Origin: Actinomycetes bacterium | GTDB taxonomy: Bacteria > Actinomycetota > Actinomycetes > Actinomycetales > Microbacteriaceae | Assembly (NCBI GenBank): GCA_030425055.1 | Contig: JAUHVN010000010.1 | Coordinates: 1-23,918, forward strand | Direction: 5' to 3' | DNA: 23,918 nucleotides | In this document: one piece after another, positions 7,232-15,140 of the stretch | Layout: each line of letters starts with the position of its first letter | Position numbering within the stretch: position 1 is the stretch's first letter | The notes under the pieces: generated by a model | Database searches by the model: none | What the model was told of the DNA's origin: nothing | What the model saw: the letters and a program-made list of their open reading frames with translations, nothing else | Position numbers and translations under genes: made by a program

Positions 7232-7497
7232 TGGCCGACCAGCGCGACACCGTGCTCATCGAACAGGAGCGCCTGCAGCGTCAGCGCCTCGCCGCCGCGC
7301 TGCTGTACGGCCGCATCGACGAGCGGCGCACGATCAACGATCATGCGAAGCGCCTCATGGGTTCGATCATCCTCGCCGCCGTCGCGTGCGCCGTGTGCGT
7401 CGGCATCTCGTTCGTCGCCGATCTGCTCGCAGGGCAGGCGCAGGCCGCGCCGGCCGCCGTCAGCACCGCAGCCCCGACCTCAGGAGGCACGCCGTGA
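7231..7497 (+). CDS. Small single-pass membrane protein of the T7SS operon
   Basis: 88 residues. A charged, glutamine/arginine-rich N-terminus ('QERLQRQRLAAALLYGR') precedes one clear membrane helix at about 43-66, then a short alanine/proline/threonine-rich tail that should be outside the cell. It is embedded in a chain of overlapping genes right before eccD. The topology (short cytosolic part, one helix, outer tail) is that of a mini-EccB or EssA-type accessory. There is no sequence match I can claim and the size is far below EccB (about 480 residues). Function unknown. Confidence 0.75.
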   Translation: MADQRDTVLIEQERLQRQRLAAALLYGRIDERRTINDHAKRLMGSIILAAVACAVCVGISFVADLLAGQAQAAPAAVSTAAPTSGGTP

Positions 7498-8798
7498 CCG
7501 CCTTCACCCGTCTCACCCTGGCCGGCGCGACCCGCCGCGCCGAGGTCGTCGTCGCCGATGCCGAGCCGCTCGGCTCGGCTCTGCCGCAGCTGCTGGAACT
7601 GCTCGGCGAGGCCGGCGGCACGGTCGCCCGCCCGCTGAGCCTCGTGACCGCCGACGGCGAGCCCGTCGACATCGCGCGCACACCGGCGCAGCTCGAGCTG
7701 AGGGACGGCACGCTGCTGCGCCTCGTCCGGCTCGACGCCGCTCCGCCGCCGCCGGTCATCATCGACGTGACGGATGCCGCGGCCGACGCGCTCGAGATCC
7801 GGGCCGACCGCTGGGACGCGCGCGCTCGCATGGGCGCCGGCGCCGCGGCGATCGCGATCGCGACGGCGATCGCCGCCATGCTCGTGCCGTACGGCACTCC
7901 CGTCGCGGCTGCATGGTGGATGCTCGGCGGACTCGCCGTGCTCCTCGCGATCGCCGCGGGCCTCGGACTCGGCGGTCTGCGCAGCACCGCCACGTGCGTC
8001 GCGGCCGCCGCGGCGGGGCTCGTGCCGGCATCCGCCATCGCCGCGACGACAGCGGCGGGACTGCTCGAGGGATCCGCCGTGGCGCTCGCGGCGGCGGGGA
8101 TCGTCGTGCTCGTGGGCATCGGGGTCGCACACGGCAGCCGCGGCGCCGCGGTCGGCGGGGCCCTGGGCGGCATCCTCGGAACTCTTCTGCTCGTCCTGCT
8201 GCTCGTCGGCGTGCCCCCCACCGCCGCGGCCGCCGTCGCCGCCGTCGTCGCGGGGTTCGCCACCGGCCCGCTGCCGTGGCTCGCGCTGTCGGCCGCGGGA
8301 CTGACCGATCTCGACCAGCGCGCAGCCGACGGCGACCCCGCCGACCGCGATCGCGCCGACTCCGCCATAGACGACGCCTACGCGAGCCTCACGTGGAGCG
8401 TCGCGTTCGTCGCGGCGGCGATCGGCGTCGCCGGGGTCGCCCTCGTGCTGGCCGCCGAGCTGTGGGCCGGGCTCCTGGCGCTCGCCGTCGCGCTGGTGGC
8501 GGCGCTGCGCACCCGCGCCTTCCCCCTGCGGATGCAGGGATGGGCGCTGTGGGCGGCGGTCGCCGCGATCGCGGGCACGGCCGTCGTGCTGCTGAGCGGC
8601 TGGATCGGTGCGGCGGTCGCCGCAGGATCCGCGATCGTGGTCGCCCTCGTCGTGCTCGCACGGCCCCGCCCTCACACCCGCGCGCGCCTGCGCGGCTTCG
8701 GGAATCTGCTGGAGACCCTCGCGGTGGTGTCGCTGCTGCCGCTTCTGCTGGGCGCGCTCGGCGTCTACGCCGAGCTGCTCGCGGTGTTCGGAGGCTGA
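7494..8798 (+). CDS. eccD: Type VII secretion integral membrane protein EccD
   Basis: 434 residues. Residues 1 to about 80 form a ubiquitin-like (YukD-type) domain ('AFTRLTLAGATRRAEVVV' ... 'LELRDGTLLRLVRLD'). From about 110 to the end I count about eleven hydrophobic helices, the number known for EccD. The N-terminal domain plus eleven-helix layout is diagnostic. EccD builds the large membrane cavity of the ESX channel next to EccC. The GTG start overlaps the preceding stop (GTGA) and has a strong AGGAGG a few bases upstream. Length is a little below mycobacterial EccD (about 470-500). Confident in family, with the usual uncertainty about individual helix limits. Confidence 0.9.
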   Translation: MTAFTRLTLAGATRRAEVVVADAEPLGSALPQLLELLGEAGGTVARPLSLVTADGEPVDIARTPAQLELRDGTLLRLVRLDAAPPPPVIIDVTDAAADALEIRADRWDARARMGAGAAAIAIATAIAAMLVPYGTPVAAAWWMLGGLAVLLAIAAGLGLGGLRSTATCVAAAAAGLVPASAIAATTAAGLLEGSAVALAAAGIVVLVGIGVAHGSRGAAVGGALGGILGTLLLVLLLVGVPPTAAAAVAAVVAGFATGPLPWLALSAAGLTDLDQRAADGDPADRDRADSAIDDAYASLTWSVAFVAAAIGVAGVALVLAAELWAGLLALAVALVAALRTRAFPLRMQGWALWAAVAAIAGTAVVLLSGWIGAAVAAGSAIVVALVVLARPRPHTRARLRGFGNLLETLAVVSLLPLLLGALGVYAELLAVFGG

Positions 8799-8802
8799 TG
8801 CG

Positions 8803-9588
8803 GTGAGCCTGGACCTTCGCGAGCTTCCGGCGACGCTCTTCACGAGTGCCGCCGCGTCGGGTCGCGCCCTCACGGCGTGGGATGCCGCGATCCGCGGTCC
8901 GCGCTCGACGGCACAGCGGATCGGCGTGGTGTCGCTGTCGCCCGGCGCCGGCGCGTCCACGCTCGCCGAGCAGATCGTGCGCGCGGCCGCCGCCAGAAGG
9001 CGGGAACCGGTGCTCGCGGTCGACGTATCGGCGGATGCCACGGGACTCGGTCCGCGGCTGAGTATGCCCGTCACGGGCGCCGACGACAGCCGGTCCACCG
9101 CCCGCTCGTCGCGTGAGGCGCAGTCGGGCCTGACGACGGGCGACGGGTGGTTCGGCCTGCGGACCGACGCGAGCCGCGCCGCCGACGCCTGGATCGCCGA
9201 GGCGGCGCCCATCACCCGGTTCTTCGAGGTGTCGGTCACCGACTTCGGCGTGCGGCATCCGCTCGTCGACCTCGCGCCGTGCGCCGCGCTGTGCGACGTC
9301 GTCGTGCTCGTGGCCGACGCGCGCCGCGGCCCCGCCGAGGTCGCCCGCGCCGCGGCGCCCGCCATCGCGGCGCTGCCCGAGGCTCCCCGACCCGTGCTCG
9401 CCCTCGTCGACCATGCCCGTTCCGGCGACGCCGTCGCGCGCGCCTTCGCGGCTGACCCGTATCCGGTCGTGGGCGTGCCGTTCGACGCGGGGCTGCGCGC
9501 CGGGTCGGCGCCGCGCACCGCGCGCGCCCGCCGGGCGCTGCTGCGCCTGTCGGCGACGGCGGTCGGCGGAGAGTCGGTGCCCGCATGA
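8803..9588 (+). CDS. MinD/ParA-like protein with a degenerate P-loop
   Basis: 261 residues of MinD/ParA-like fold: 'GVVSLSPGAGASTLAEQIVRAA' at 41-62, then strand 'VLAVDVSADATGLG', then 'HPLVDLAPCAALCDVVVLVADAR' in the position of the Walker B and following strand. The P-loop reads GAGAST (48-53) where active relatives have GxGK[ST]T, so the phosphate-binding lysine is alanine. The N-terminal deviant-Walker lysine is also absent. ATP hydrolysis is therefore doubtful. MinD-like ATPases such as EspI occur in ESX loci as regulators. The GTG start has GGAGG eight bases upstream and follows eccD by four bases. The end overlaps eccC by four. Confidence 0.7.
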   Translation: MSLDLRELPATLFTSAAASGRALTAWDAAIRGPRSTAQRIGVVSLSPGAGASTLAEQIVRAAAARRREPVLAVDVSADATGLGPRLSMPVTGADDSRSTARSSREAQSGLTTGDGWFGLRTDASRAADAWIAEAAPITRFFEVSVTDFGVRHPLVDLAPCAALCDVVVLVADARRGPAEVARAAAPAIAALPEAPRPVLALVDHARSGDAVARAFAADPYPVVGVPFDAGLRAGSAPRTARARRALLRLSATAVGGESVPA

Positions 9589-12500
9589 CTGTGCGCGTCG
9601 TCCACCGGCCCGCCCGCGCGACCGTGCCCGTCGAGCCTCCGGTCGAGATGGTGCTGGCCCCGCCCCCGCCGCTGGGCGACCACGCCGGCGGCTTCCCGCT
9701 GCAGTCGCTGCTGCCGATCGTGGGCAGCCTGTCGTCGATCACGATGATCGTGCTGCTGCGCAACAATCCGATCTTCGTCGTCATCGGCGCGGTCATCCTG
9801 GTCGTCGCCCTCGTGGGCGGCATCGGCATGGCGTTCACGGCGCGCGGCAACGCGGCCCGACAGCGTCGCGTTCAGCGCGAGCGCTACCTCGACTACCTCG
9901 AGACCGCGCGGGCGACCGTACGCGAGCGCGCGCATGACCACCGGGCGGCAGCGGAGCTGCTCGACCCCGAGCCGGCCGCGCTGGTGCAGATCGCCGTCGA
10001 TCCGGCCCGCCGCTGGGAGCGCCGCCGGGGTGACGTCGACTTCCTGAAGCTGCGACTGGGCACCGCCGACCTGCGGGCGGTGCCGGTACGCCTGCCCGAC
10101 GAGCAGAATCCGGTGCAGCCGTTCGATCCGGTCATGAAGGGCTCGGCCGAGCGGCTCGTGCGCCTCGCAGGCGTCTCCGTCGATCTGCCCGCGACCGTCG
10201 ATCTCGACAGGGGCGGCCACGTCTCGATCGTCGGCGAGCACGCCGAGGCGATGACGGCGGTGCGCGCGCTCGTCGCCCAGCTCGCGACGCTGCACGCCCC
10301 CGACGACGTGCAGCTCGCCGCCGTCGTTCCCCCCGAGCGCCGCGACGCGTGGGCGGGATTCGACCTGCTCCCGCACGCCAACGGGCCCGCACCCGCCGAC
10401 GGCCGGCTGAGCGCGCGACGGGTCGCGCCGACGCTTCCCGAGCTGCTAGAGATGCTGCGCGCAGACCTGCGCGATCGCGTCGCCGAGGCGTCGGCCGCGC
10501 GCCGCAGCGGACGCCGCACGCGCCCCGCCCGCCTCGTCGTCTTCGTCGACGAGGGCGCCGCGACGGCGACGGGCTTCCCGCGCCTGGACTCGGCGCTCGG
10601 TCTCGCCGAGCTGGGCATCACCGTCGTCCACGTCGTCGACGACCGGCTGAAAGAGCCGTCCGCCGTGTCGGCGCGCATCACGGTCGCCGACGGATCGGCC
10701 ACGATCGAGACGCCCGGCACCGGCGAGCCGGCCGTCGCCGGCATCCGCGTCGACCCGGTCGACACGGCCCTGCTCACCGTCGTCGCGCGCCCCCTCGCCG
10801 GCCTGCGACTCACCCGCACGTCTGCGGTCGACGCGCAGACCGCGCTCGCTCCCGACGTCACCGAGCTGCTCGGCATCGGCGATGTCGACGACCTCGACCT
10901 CGCGAGCGCTTGGCGGCCGCGCTCGCCGGGCGACTTCCTGCGGGTGCCGATCGGCGTCGACGATGCCGGCACGCCGGTGCTGCTCGACCTCAAGGAGTCG
11001 GCGCAGCTCGGCATGGGTCCCCACGGCATCTGCATCGGCGCGACCGGTTCCGGCAAGAGCGAACTGCTGCGCACGCTCATCCTCGGTCTCGCGCTCACCC
11101 ACTCGCCCGACGACCTCAGCATGATCCTCGTCGACTACAAGGGCGGCGCGGCCTTCGCGCCGTTCGCCGGCCTGCCGCACGTCGCGGGCATCATCGACAA
11201 CCTCGCCGACGACCCGCAGCTCACCGAGCGCGCGCGGGCGAGCATCGCGGGCGAGGTCGTGCGCCGTCAGCGCCTGCTGAAGGATGCCGGCAATGCGGCA
11301 TCCATCGGCCACTACCGCCGCCTGCGCACCGAGCGGCCCGAACTGCCGGCGCTGCCCCACCTGTTCCTCGTGATCGACGAGTTCGGCGAGCTGCTCACCG
11401 CCGAACCCGACTTCGTCGAGCTGCTGCTCACGATCGGGCGCATCGGCCGCTCGATCGGCGTGCACCTGCTGCTGTCGAGCCAGCGCATCGAGGGGGGCCG
11501 TCTGCGCGGTCTCGACACCTACCTGTCGTACCGCATCGGCCTGCGCACGTTCTCGGAGTCGGAATCGGCGGTTGTGCTCGACACCCCCGACGCGTTCCAC
11601 CTGCCCGCCATCCCGGGCTTCGGCTACCTCAAGGTCGACACGTCGGTCTACACGCGGTTCCGCGCCGGGTACGTGTCGGGTCCGGTGCCGGATGCCGCAG
11701 CCCCCGCCGTCGTCGTCGACGATGCGCCGGTCGTCGCCGAGCTTCCCGCGTACGACCTGCCCGATCCGGCCGACGATGCGGACGAGGCGCCCTCGGCGGC
11801 GCCCGATGAGCCCACGACCGGCCGCACGCTCGTGCAGGCCGCGTCGTCGCGGCTGGCGCGCGGCGTCGACCGCACCCGCCCGGTGTGGCTGCCGCCGCTG
11901 CCGCCGGTGCTCACCCTCGGCGCGGTGCTGCCGAGCGCCGAGCGCGAGGGCGGAGCGCTGCGGGCCCCGATCGGCCTGCTCGATGATCCGGCACGGCAGA
12001 CGCAGGAGCCGTGGATGCTCGACCTGACCCGCTCGGGCGGGCACGTGTCGATCACGGGCGCCCCGCAGTCGGGCCGATCGACCTTCCTGCGCACGCTCGC
12101 GGCATCCCTCGCCTTCACCCACTCGCCGCGGCAGGTGAGCGTCTACGGCATGGACCTCACCGGCGGCGGCCTCGCGCGCATCGAGCCGTTCCCGCACGTC
12201 GGCGGCGTGGCGACCCGTGGTCACCGCGAGCGCCTGCAGCGCCTGCTCGAAGAGCTGACGGCGATGCTGGCGACGCGCGAGCGGCTCTTCCGCGACCGGG
12301 GGCTCGACTCTCTCGCCGACATGCGCCGCCAGCACGCCGAGGGCCGGCTGCCCGAACTGCCGAGCGCGGACGTCGTGCTGCTCGTCGACGGCCTCGGGGC
12401 GCTGCGCAGCGAGTTCGAAGAGCTCGAGCAGCCGCTCGGTCAGCTGCTCGAGCGCGGCGGGAGCTTCGGCATCCACGTCGTCGTGACCCTGTCGCGCTGG

Positions 12501-13598
12501 AGCGAGCTGCGCCTCAATCTGCAGGGGCTCGTCGGCACGCGGCTCGAGCTCAAGCTCAACGACCCCGGCGACTCGCAGATCGCCCGCAAGCTCGCGGCGA
12601 CGCTGCGCGCGGACGAACCGGGCCGCGTGCTCACCGACGGCAAGTTGTTCGCCCAGGTCGCGCTCCCGCTGCTCGAAGAGGTCGACGGCGCCGACATCGG
12701 CGAGGCCCTCGAGCGCATCGCCCGCGACACGGCGACCCGCTGGGGCGGGCCCGGTGCTGCACCCATCCGCCTGCTGCCCGAAAACCTGCCGCCCGCCGAG
12801 CTGCCGGATGCGCTCGACGAGCCCGACGCGATCCCGATCGGTCTGCGGCAGGACACGATGTCGCCGGTCGCCCTCGACCTCGCCTCACGCGACACCCACC
12901 TGCTCGTGTTGGGCGACAGCCACTGCGGCAAGACGACGCTGCTGCGCGGCGTCGTGCAGGGCGCGATCGACCGCCACTCGCCCGAGGAGCTCGTCGTCGG
13001 GCTCATGGACAGCCGGGGCGACCTCGCGGCCGACATCCCCGACGCCTATCTCGGCGGGCATGCGACCAGCGGTGCGCAGGCGCGGCAGCTGGCCGAGTCG
13101 ATCGCCGTCGAGCTCGCCAAGCGACAGGCCGACCGCACGACGCCGGGCCCCCGCATCCTCGTCGTCGCCGACGACTTCGACATCCTCGCGGCCGGTGGCG
13201 CCGAGCCGCTGCGCCCACTGCTGCCCTACCTCGCGTCGGCGCGCGACCTGCGACTGAACGTCGTCGTCGCCCGGCCGGTCGCCGGCGCGTCGCGGGCCAT
13301 GTTCGACGTGGCGCTTCAAGGCGTGCGCGACACGGGCGGAACAGCGCTCGTCATGTCGGGAGACCGCGCCGAGGGCCAGCTTCTGCCCAAGCTGTACGCA
13401 GAGCCGATGATCGCCGGGCGCGGCCGACTGGCGCGCCGCGGCGAGCGGCCGACGCTCGTGCAGGTCGCGCAGTTCGCGCCCGCCGCGGTCGCGGTGCCGA
13501 CGGCGACGCCGGATGCCGCAGCCGCGCCGTCCGTGGACGGCACCGACCCCGATGCCGTGCCCGCCACCCGTCGCGCGAGGAGGTCGGATGCCCCGTAG
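9585..13598 (+). CDS. eccC: Type VII secretion FtsK/SpoIIIE ATPase EccC (three ATPase domains)
   Basis: The motor and substrate receptor of the ESX channel. The 1337 residues start with a short cytosolic part and two membrane helices (about 44-60 and 63-86), then a degenerate domain to about 440, then three FtsK-type ATPase domains. ATPase 1 has the canonical P-loop GATGSGKS at 485-492 and Walker B 'LFLVIDEFGELL'. ATPase 2 has GAPQSGRS from 825 (lysine to arginine) and 'VVLLVDGLGAL' without the glutamate. ATPase 3 has GDSHCGKT from 1110 and 'ILVVADDFDIL'. An acidic, proline-rich linker near 710-770 separates domains 1 and 2. It is encoded as one polypeptide, unlike split EccCa/EccCb. The ATG overlaps the MinD-like gene's stop. 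Family assignment is very secure. Confidence 0.97.
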   Translation: MTVRVVHRPARATVPVEPPVEMVLAPPPPLGDHAGGFPLQSLLPIVGSLSSITMIVLLRNNPIFVVIGAVILVVALVGGIGMAFTARGNAARQRRVQRERYLDYLETARATVRERAHDHRAAAELLDPEPAALVQIAVDPARRWERRRGDVDFLKLRLGTADLRAVPVRLPDEQNPVQPFDPVMKGSAERLVRLAGVSVDLPATVDLDRGGHVSIVGEHAEAMTAVRALVAQLATLHAPDDVQLAAVVPPERRDAWAGFDLLPHANGPAPADGRLSARRVAPTLPELLEMLRADLRDRVAEASAARRSGRRTRPARLVVFVDEGAATATGFPRLDSALGLAELGITVVHVVDDRLKEPSAVSARITVADGSATIETPGTGEPAVAGIRVDPVDTALLTVVARPLAGLRLTRTSAVDAQTALAPDVTELLGIGDVDDLDLASAWRPRSPGDFLRVPIGVDDAGTPVLLDLKESAQLGMGPHGICIGATGSGKSELLRTLILGLALTHSPDDLSMILVDYKGGAAFAPFAGLPHVAGIIDNLADDPQLTERARASIAGEVVRRQRLLKDAGNAASIGHYRRLRTERPELPALPHLFLVIDEFGELLTAEPDFVELLLTIGRIGRSIGVHLLLSSQRIEGGRLRGLDTYLSYRIGLRTFSESESAVVLDTPDAFHLPAIPGFGYLKVDTSVYTRFRAGYVSGPVPDAAAPAVVVDDAPVVAELPAYDLPDPADDADEAPSAAPDEPTTGRTLVQAASSRLARGVDRTRPVWLPPLPPVLTLGAVLPSAEREGGALRAPIGLLDDPARQTQEPWMLDLTRSGGHVSITGAPQSGRSTFLRTLAASLAFTHSPRQVSVYGMDLTGGGLARIEPFPHVGGVATRGHRERLQRLLEELTAMLATRERLFRDRGLDSLADMRRQHAEGRLPELPSADVVLLVDGLGALRSEFEELEQPLGQLLERGGSFGIHVVVTLSRWSELRLNLQGLVGTRLELKLNDPGDSQIARKLAATLRADEPGRVLTDGKLFAQVALPLLEEVDGADIGEALERIARDTATRWGGPGAAPIRLLPENLPPAELPDALDEPDAIPIGLRQDTMSPVALDLASRDTHLLVLGDSHCGKTTLLRGVVQGAIDRHSPEELVVGLMDSRGDLAADIPDAYLGGHATSGAQARQLAESIAVELAKRQADRTTPGPRILVVADDFDILAAGGAEPLRPLLPYLASARDLRLNVVVARPVAGASRAMFDVALQGVRDTGGTALVMSGDRAEGQLLPKLYAEPMIAGRGRLARRGERPTLVQVAQFAPAAVAVPTATPDAAAAPSVDGTDPDAVPATRRARRSDAP

Positions 13599-13983
13599 CA
13601 GCGTTCTGCTGACCGCCGAACCCATCGACGGCGACGCGATCGCGCGCGCCGCCGGTTCCGTGTGGGCGGCCGGCGACGGTCTCGACCCCGATGGCGACGC
13701 CTTCACGCTCCAGCCCGTCGACGGCGGCGCCGCGCTCCAGGTCCTCGCGGCGGGCACGCCGGTGCTCACCGTGCTGCGGCCCCGCATGCTGCCCACGCTC
13801 GACGAGGTCGCCCGCCTGCTGCCGGAGGCGCCGGCCCCGCTGCCCCCGGTGTCGTGGTGGACCGAGGCGTACACGCCGTGGACCGACGAGGGGCGCATCG
13901 GCGTGGCGATCCTGGATGCCGCGGCGAAGGCCGGCGGGACCGGCGCCGCGGTGCACCAAGGCCTCGAACGAGGCATCCGCTGA
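13588..13983 (+). CDS. Small unknown protein following eccC
   Basis: 131 residues, cytosolic by appearance. An N-terminal 'SSVLLTAEPIDGDAIARAAGSVW' precedes a beta-rich middle ('FTLQPVDGGAALQVLAAGTPVLTVLRP') and a 'PPVSWWTEAYTPWTDEGRIG' segment near 90-109. I do not recognise the family. The ATG at 13588 follows AGGAGG and lies 11 bases inside the end of eccC, so translation is coupled to it. The fold pattern (strand-rich, about 130 residues) is compatible with a small chaperone, but that is speculation. It closes the apparatus block; the following 130 bases carry a new promoter. Confidence 0.75.
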   Translation: MPRSSVLLTAEPIDGDAIARAAGSVWAAGDGLDPDGDAFTLQPVDGGAALQVLAAGTPVLTVLRPRMLPTLDEVARLLPEAPAPLPPVSWWTEAYTPWTDEGRIGVAILDAAAKAGGTGAAVHQGLERGIR

Positions 13984-13998
13984 GCTGGCGTTTCGCGT

Positions 13999-14022
13999 CT
14001 TGTCCGCCGAATGGGGGACAAG
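13999..14022. promoter_or_regulatory. Inverted repeat upstream of the WXG100 promoter, candidate operator
   Basis: CTTGTCC (13999-14005) and GGACAAG (14016-14022) are perfect 7-base inverted arms around a 10-base spacer, giving a 24-base symmetric site. It ends about 20 bases before the likely -10 box of the WXG100 gene, where a regulator could contact the promoter. No T-run follows, so it is a poor terminator. Confidence 0.45.
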
Positions 14023-14042
14023 GCCGCGCGCGCGACCTGGGT

Positions 14043-14048
14043 TAGCCT
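14043..14048 (+). promoter_or_regulatory. Probable -10 box for the substrate block
   Basis: TAGCCT, a reasonable actinobacterial -10, about 66 bases before the first WXG100-like ATG. It sits downstream of the inverted repeat in the only large gap of the locus, so the substrate and toxin genes can be expressed apart from the apparatus genes. Confidence 0.45.
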
Positions 14049-14113
14049 GGACGGACCTCGCCATCGGTGGCCGGCGGCCGATTCCGGCCGCACTGCGGAA
14101 AGGGATGCACGGG

Positions 14114-14449
14114 ATGAAGTTCGCAATGGGGGCCGACACGCTCAGCGTGCTCGGGAAGGCGACATCGGGGTCGAGCGACGACCTGTCCACGCTGGTGCGC
14201 CAGCTCTTCGAGGCGGCCGAGCCGCTCGAGGGCCGGTTCCAGGGTGCGGGGCGCGCGGCGTTCGACCGCTTCAAGGGCCGCACCGACGCCATCAGCGCAG
14301 AGCTGAAGGCCGCGCTCGACGGCGTGCTCGCCGGAATCGGCGGCATGAACCGCTCGTTCCTCGAGGGCGAGTCGCAGATGGTGGATTCGACGCAGTCGCT
14401 GGAGTCGGGGTCGTCGTTCGACGCCGCCCGCTTCGGCTCCGGACGCTGA
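14114..14449 (+). CDS. WXG100-like (ESAT-6 superfamily) protein, FQG variant
   Basis: 111 residues, two long helices joined by a turn. The turn is 'LEGRFQGAGRAAFDRF' at 38-53: the WxG tryptophan is replaced by F42 (F-Q-G), while the phenylalanine-spaced second helix start is kept. It has a serine-rich C-terminal tail with no YxxxD/E export signal. Such proteins are secreted as dimers by T7SS, so the partner is probably the next gene. The ATG at 14114 has GGAAAGGG at suitable distance; an ATG nine bases upstream is too close to that site. It heads the substrate block behind its own promoter. Confidence 0.82.
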   Translation: MKFAMGADTLSVLGKATSGSSDDLSTLVRQLFEAAEPLEGRFQGAGRAAFDRFKGRTDAISAELKAALDGVLAGIGGMNRSFLEGESQMVDSTQSLESGSSFDAARFGSGR

Positions 14450-14463
14450 CGGGAGGGCCGATC

Positions 14464-14775
14464 ATGGCGAATCAGAACGACCGCCGCGACTACGACATCG
14501 CGGCATCCCAGAACGCGCAGGACAACTTCAACCGCGTCGCCGCGCAGCTCGAGGCGCTCATCGACCAGCGCGACCGCGACGTGCAGGCGGCCATGGCCGA
14601 CTACGCCGCGGAGGGCGTGTCCGAGGACTACCGCGCGAAGGAGCTGCGCTGGAAGAACGCCGCCGCCGAGGTGCGCGGCATCATCCAGACCCTCCGTTCG
14701 TCGCTGGAGCGCAACGACGAGTCGGCGCAGGAGGCCCTCCGCAAGGCCCGCGCCGCCGTCGAAGCCATCGGCTGA
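14464..14775 (+). CDS. ESAT-6 family small helical protein
   Basis: 103 residues, almost wholly helical and highly charged. A first helix of about 14-50 and a second of about 55-98 are split by 'AEGVSEDYRAKE'. W63 in 'LRWKNAAAEVRGIIQTL' marks the turn region, but the strict WxG is absent. It resembles the actinobacterial group labelled 'pore-forming ESAT-6 family protein'. That name is recalled, and I see no evidence of pore formation here. GGGAGG precedes the ATG, and it is 14 bases after the previous gene. It is the likely dimer partner of the FQG protein, helping export of the downstream toxin. Confidence 0.75.
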   Translation: MANQNDRRDYDIAASQNAQDNFNRVAAQLEALIDQRDRDVQAAMADYAAEGVSEDYRAKELRWKNAAAEVRGIIQTLRSSLERNDESAQEALRKARAAVEAIG

Positions 14776-14795
14776 CCCCTCCGGCGCCGCTGACC

Positions 14796-15140
14796 ATGTC
14801 GCGCTGGAGCATCGATCCCACCGGTGTCGCCGGTGTCCTCGAAGACGTCAACGTGCCCGCCACCGCTCTGGGCGAGGCGCTGAACACGCTCGTGCCCGCC
14901 CTGCAGGCCGGTGTGAGCGCCACCTATTCCGCAGCGATCTCGCAGGCGGTGCAGGAGTACTTCGAGGGCGAGGAGGGGCCGCGCATCGAGGCGATGAGCG
15001 AGCGCATCTCCGCGGCATCCTCGGGTGTCGTCGCGGCGACGCAAGCGTACGTCGCGGGCGATCTCGAGATGGCGGCCACCGCGCAGTCCGCGAGCATCGA
15101 CGCGTTCCGCTCCACCCCGCTGCCGCCGGGGGTGCGCTGA
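14796..15140 (+). CDS. DUF6507-like T7SS-associated protein
   Basis: 114 residues. The N-terminus 'SRWSIDPTGVAGVLEDV' matches the W-x-IDP-x-GV-x-x-VL start that I associate with DUF6507, a small helical family found next to T7SS toxins. Three helices follow. Near the end there is YVAGD at 85-89, a Y-x-x-x-D pattern like the T7SS export signal, about 25 residues from the C-terminus. It ends immediately before the toxin ATG with no gap. I infer a chaperone or co-exported partner for the toxin. Confidence 0.75.
   Translation: MSRWSIDPTGVAGVLEDVNVPATALGEALNTLVPALQAGVSATYSAAISQAVQEYFEGEEGPRIEAMSERISAASSGVVAATQAYVAGDLEMAATAQSASIDAFRSTPLPPGVR

Noticed and set aside
7341..10376. A 1011-codon open frame on the minus strand opposite the secretion genes
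   Set aside because: It lies antisense to eccD, the MinD-like gene and the start of eccC, and its translation is low-complexity (Arg, Gly, Asp, His). It is a shadow of strong G/C bias at third codon positions.
10446..12476. A 676-codon minus-strand frame across eccC
   Set aside because: Antisense to a full three-ATPase EccC; composition is that of a reverse-strand shadow.
14105..14113. Earlier ATG for the first WXG100-like gene
   Set aside because: The ribosome site would be too close; the ATG at 14114 has proper spacing.
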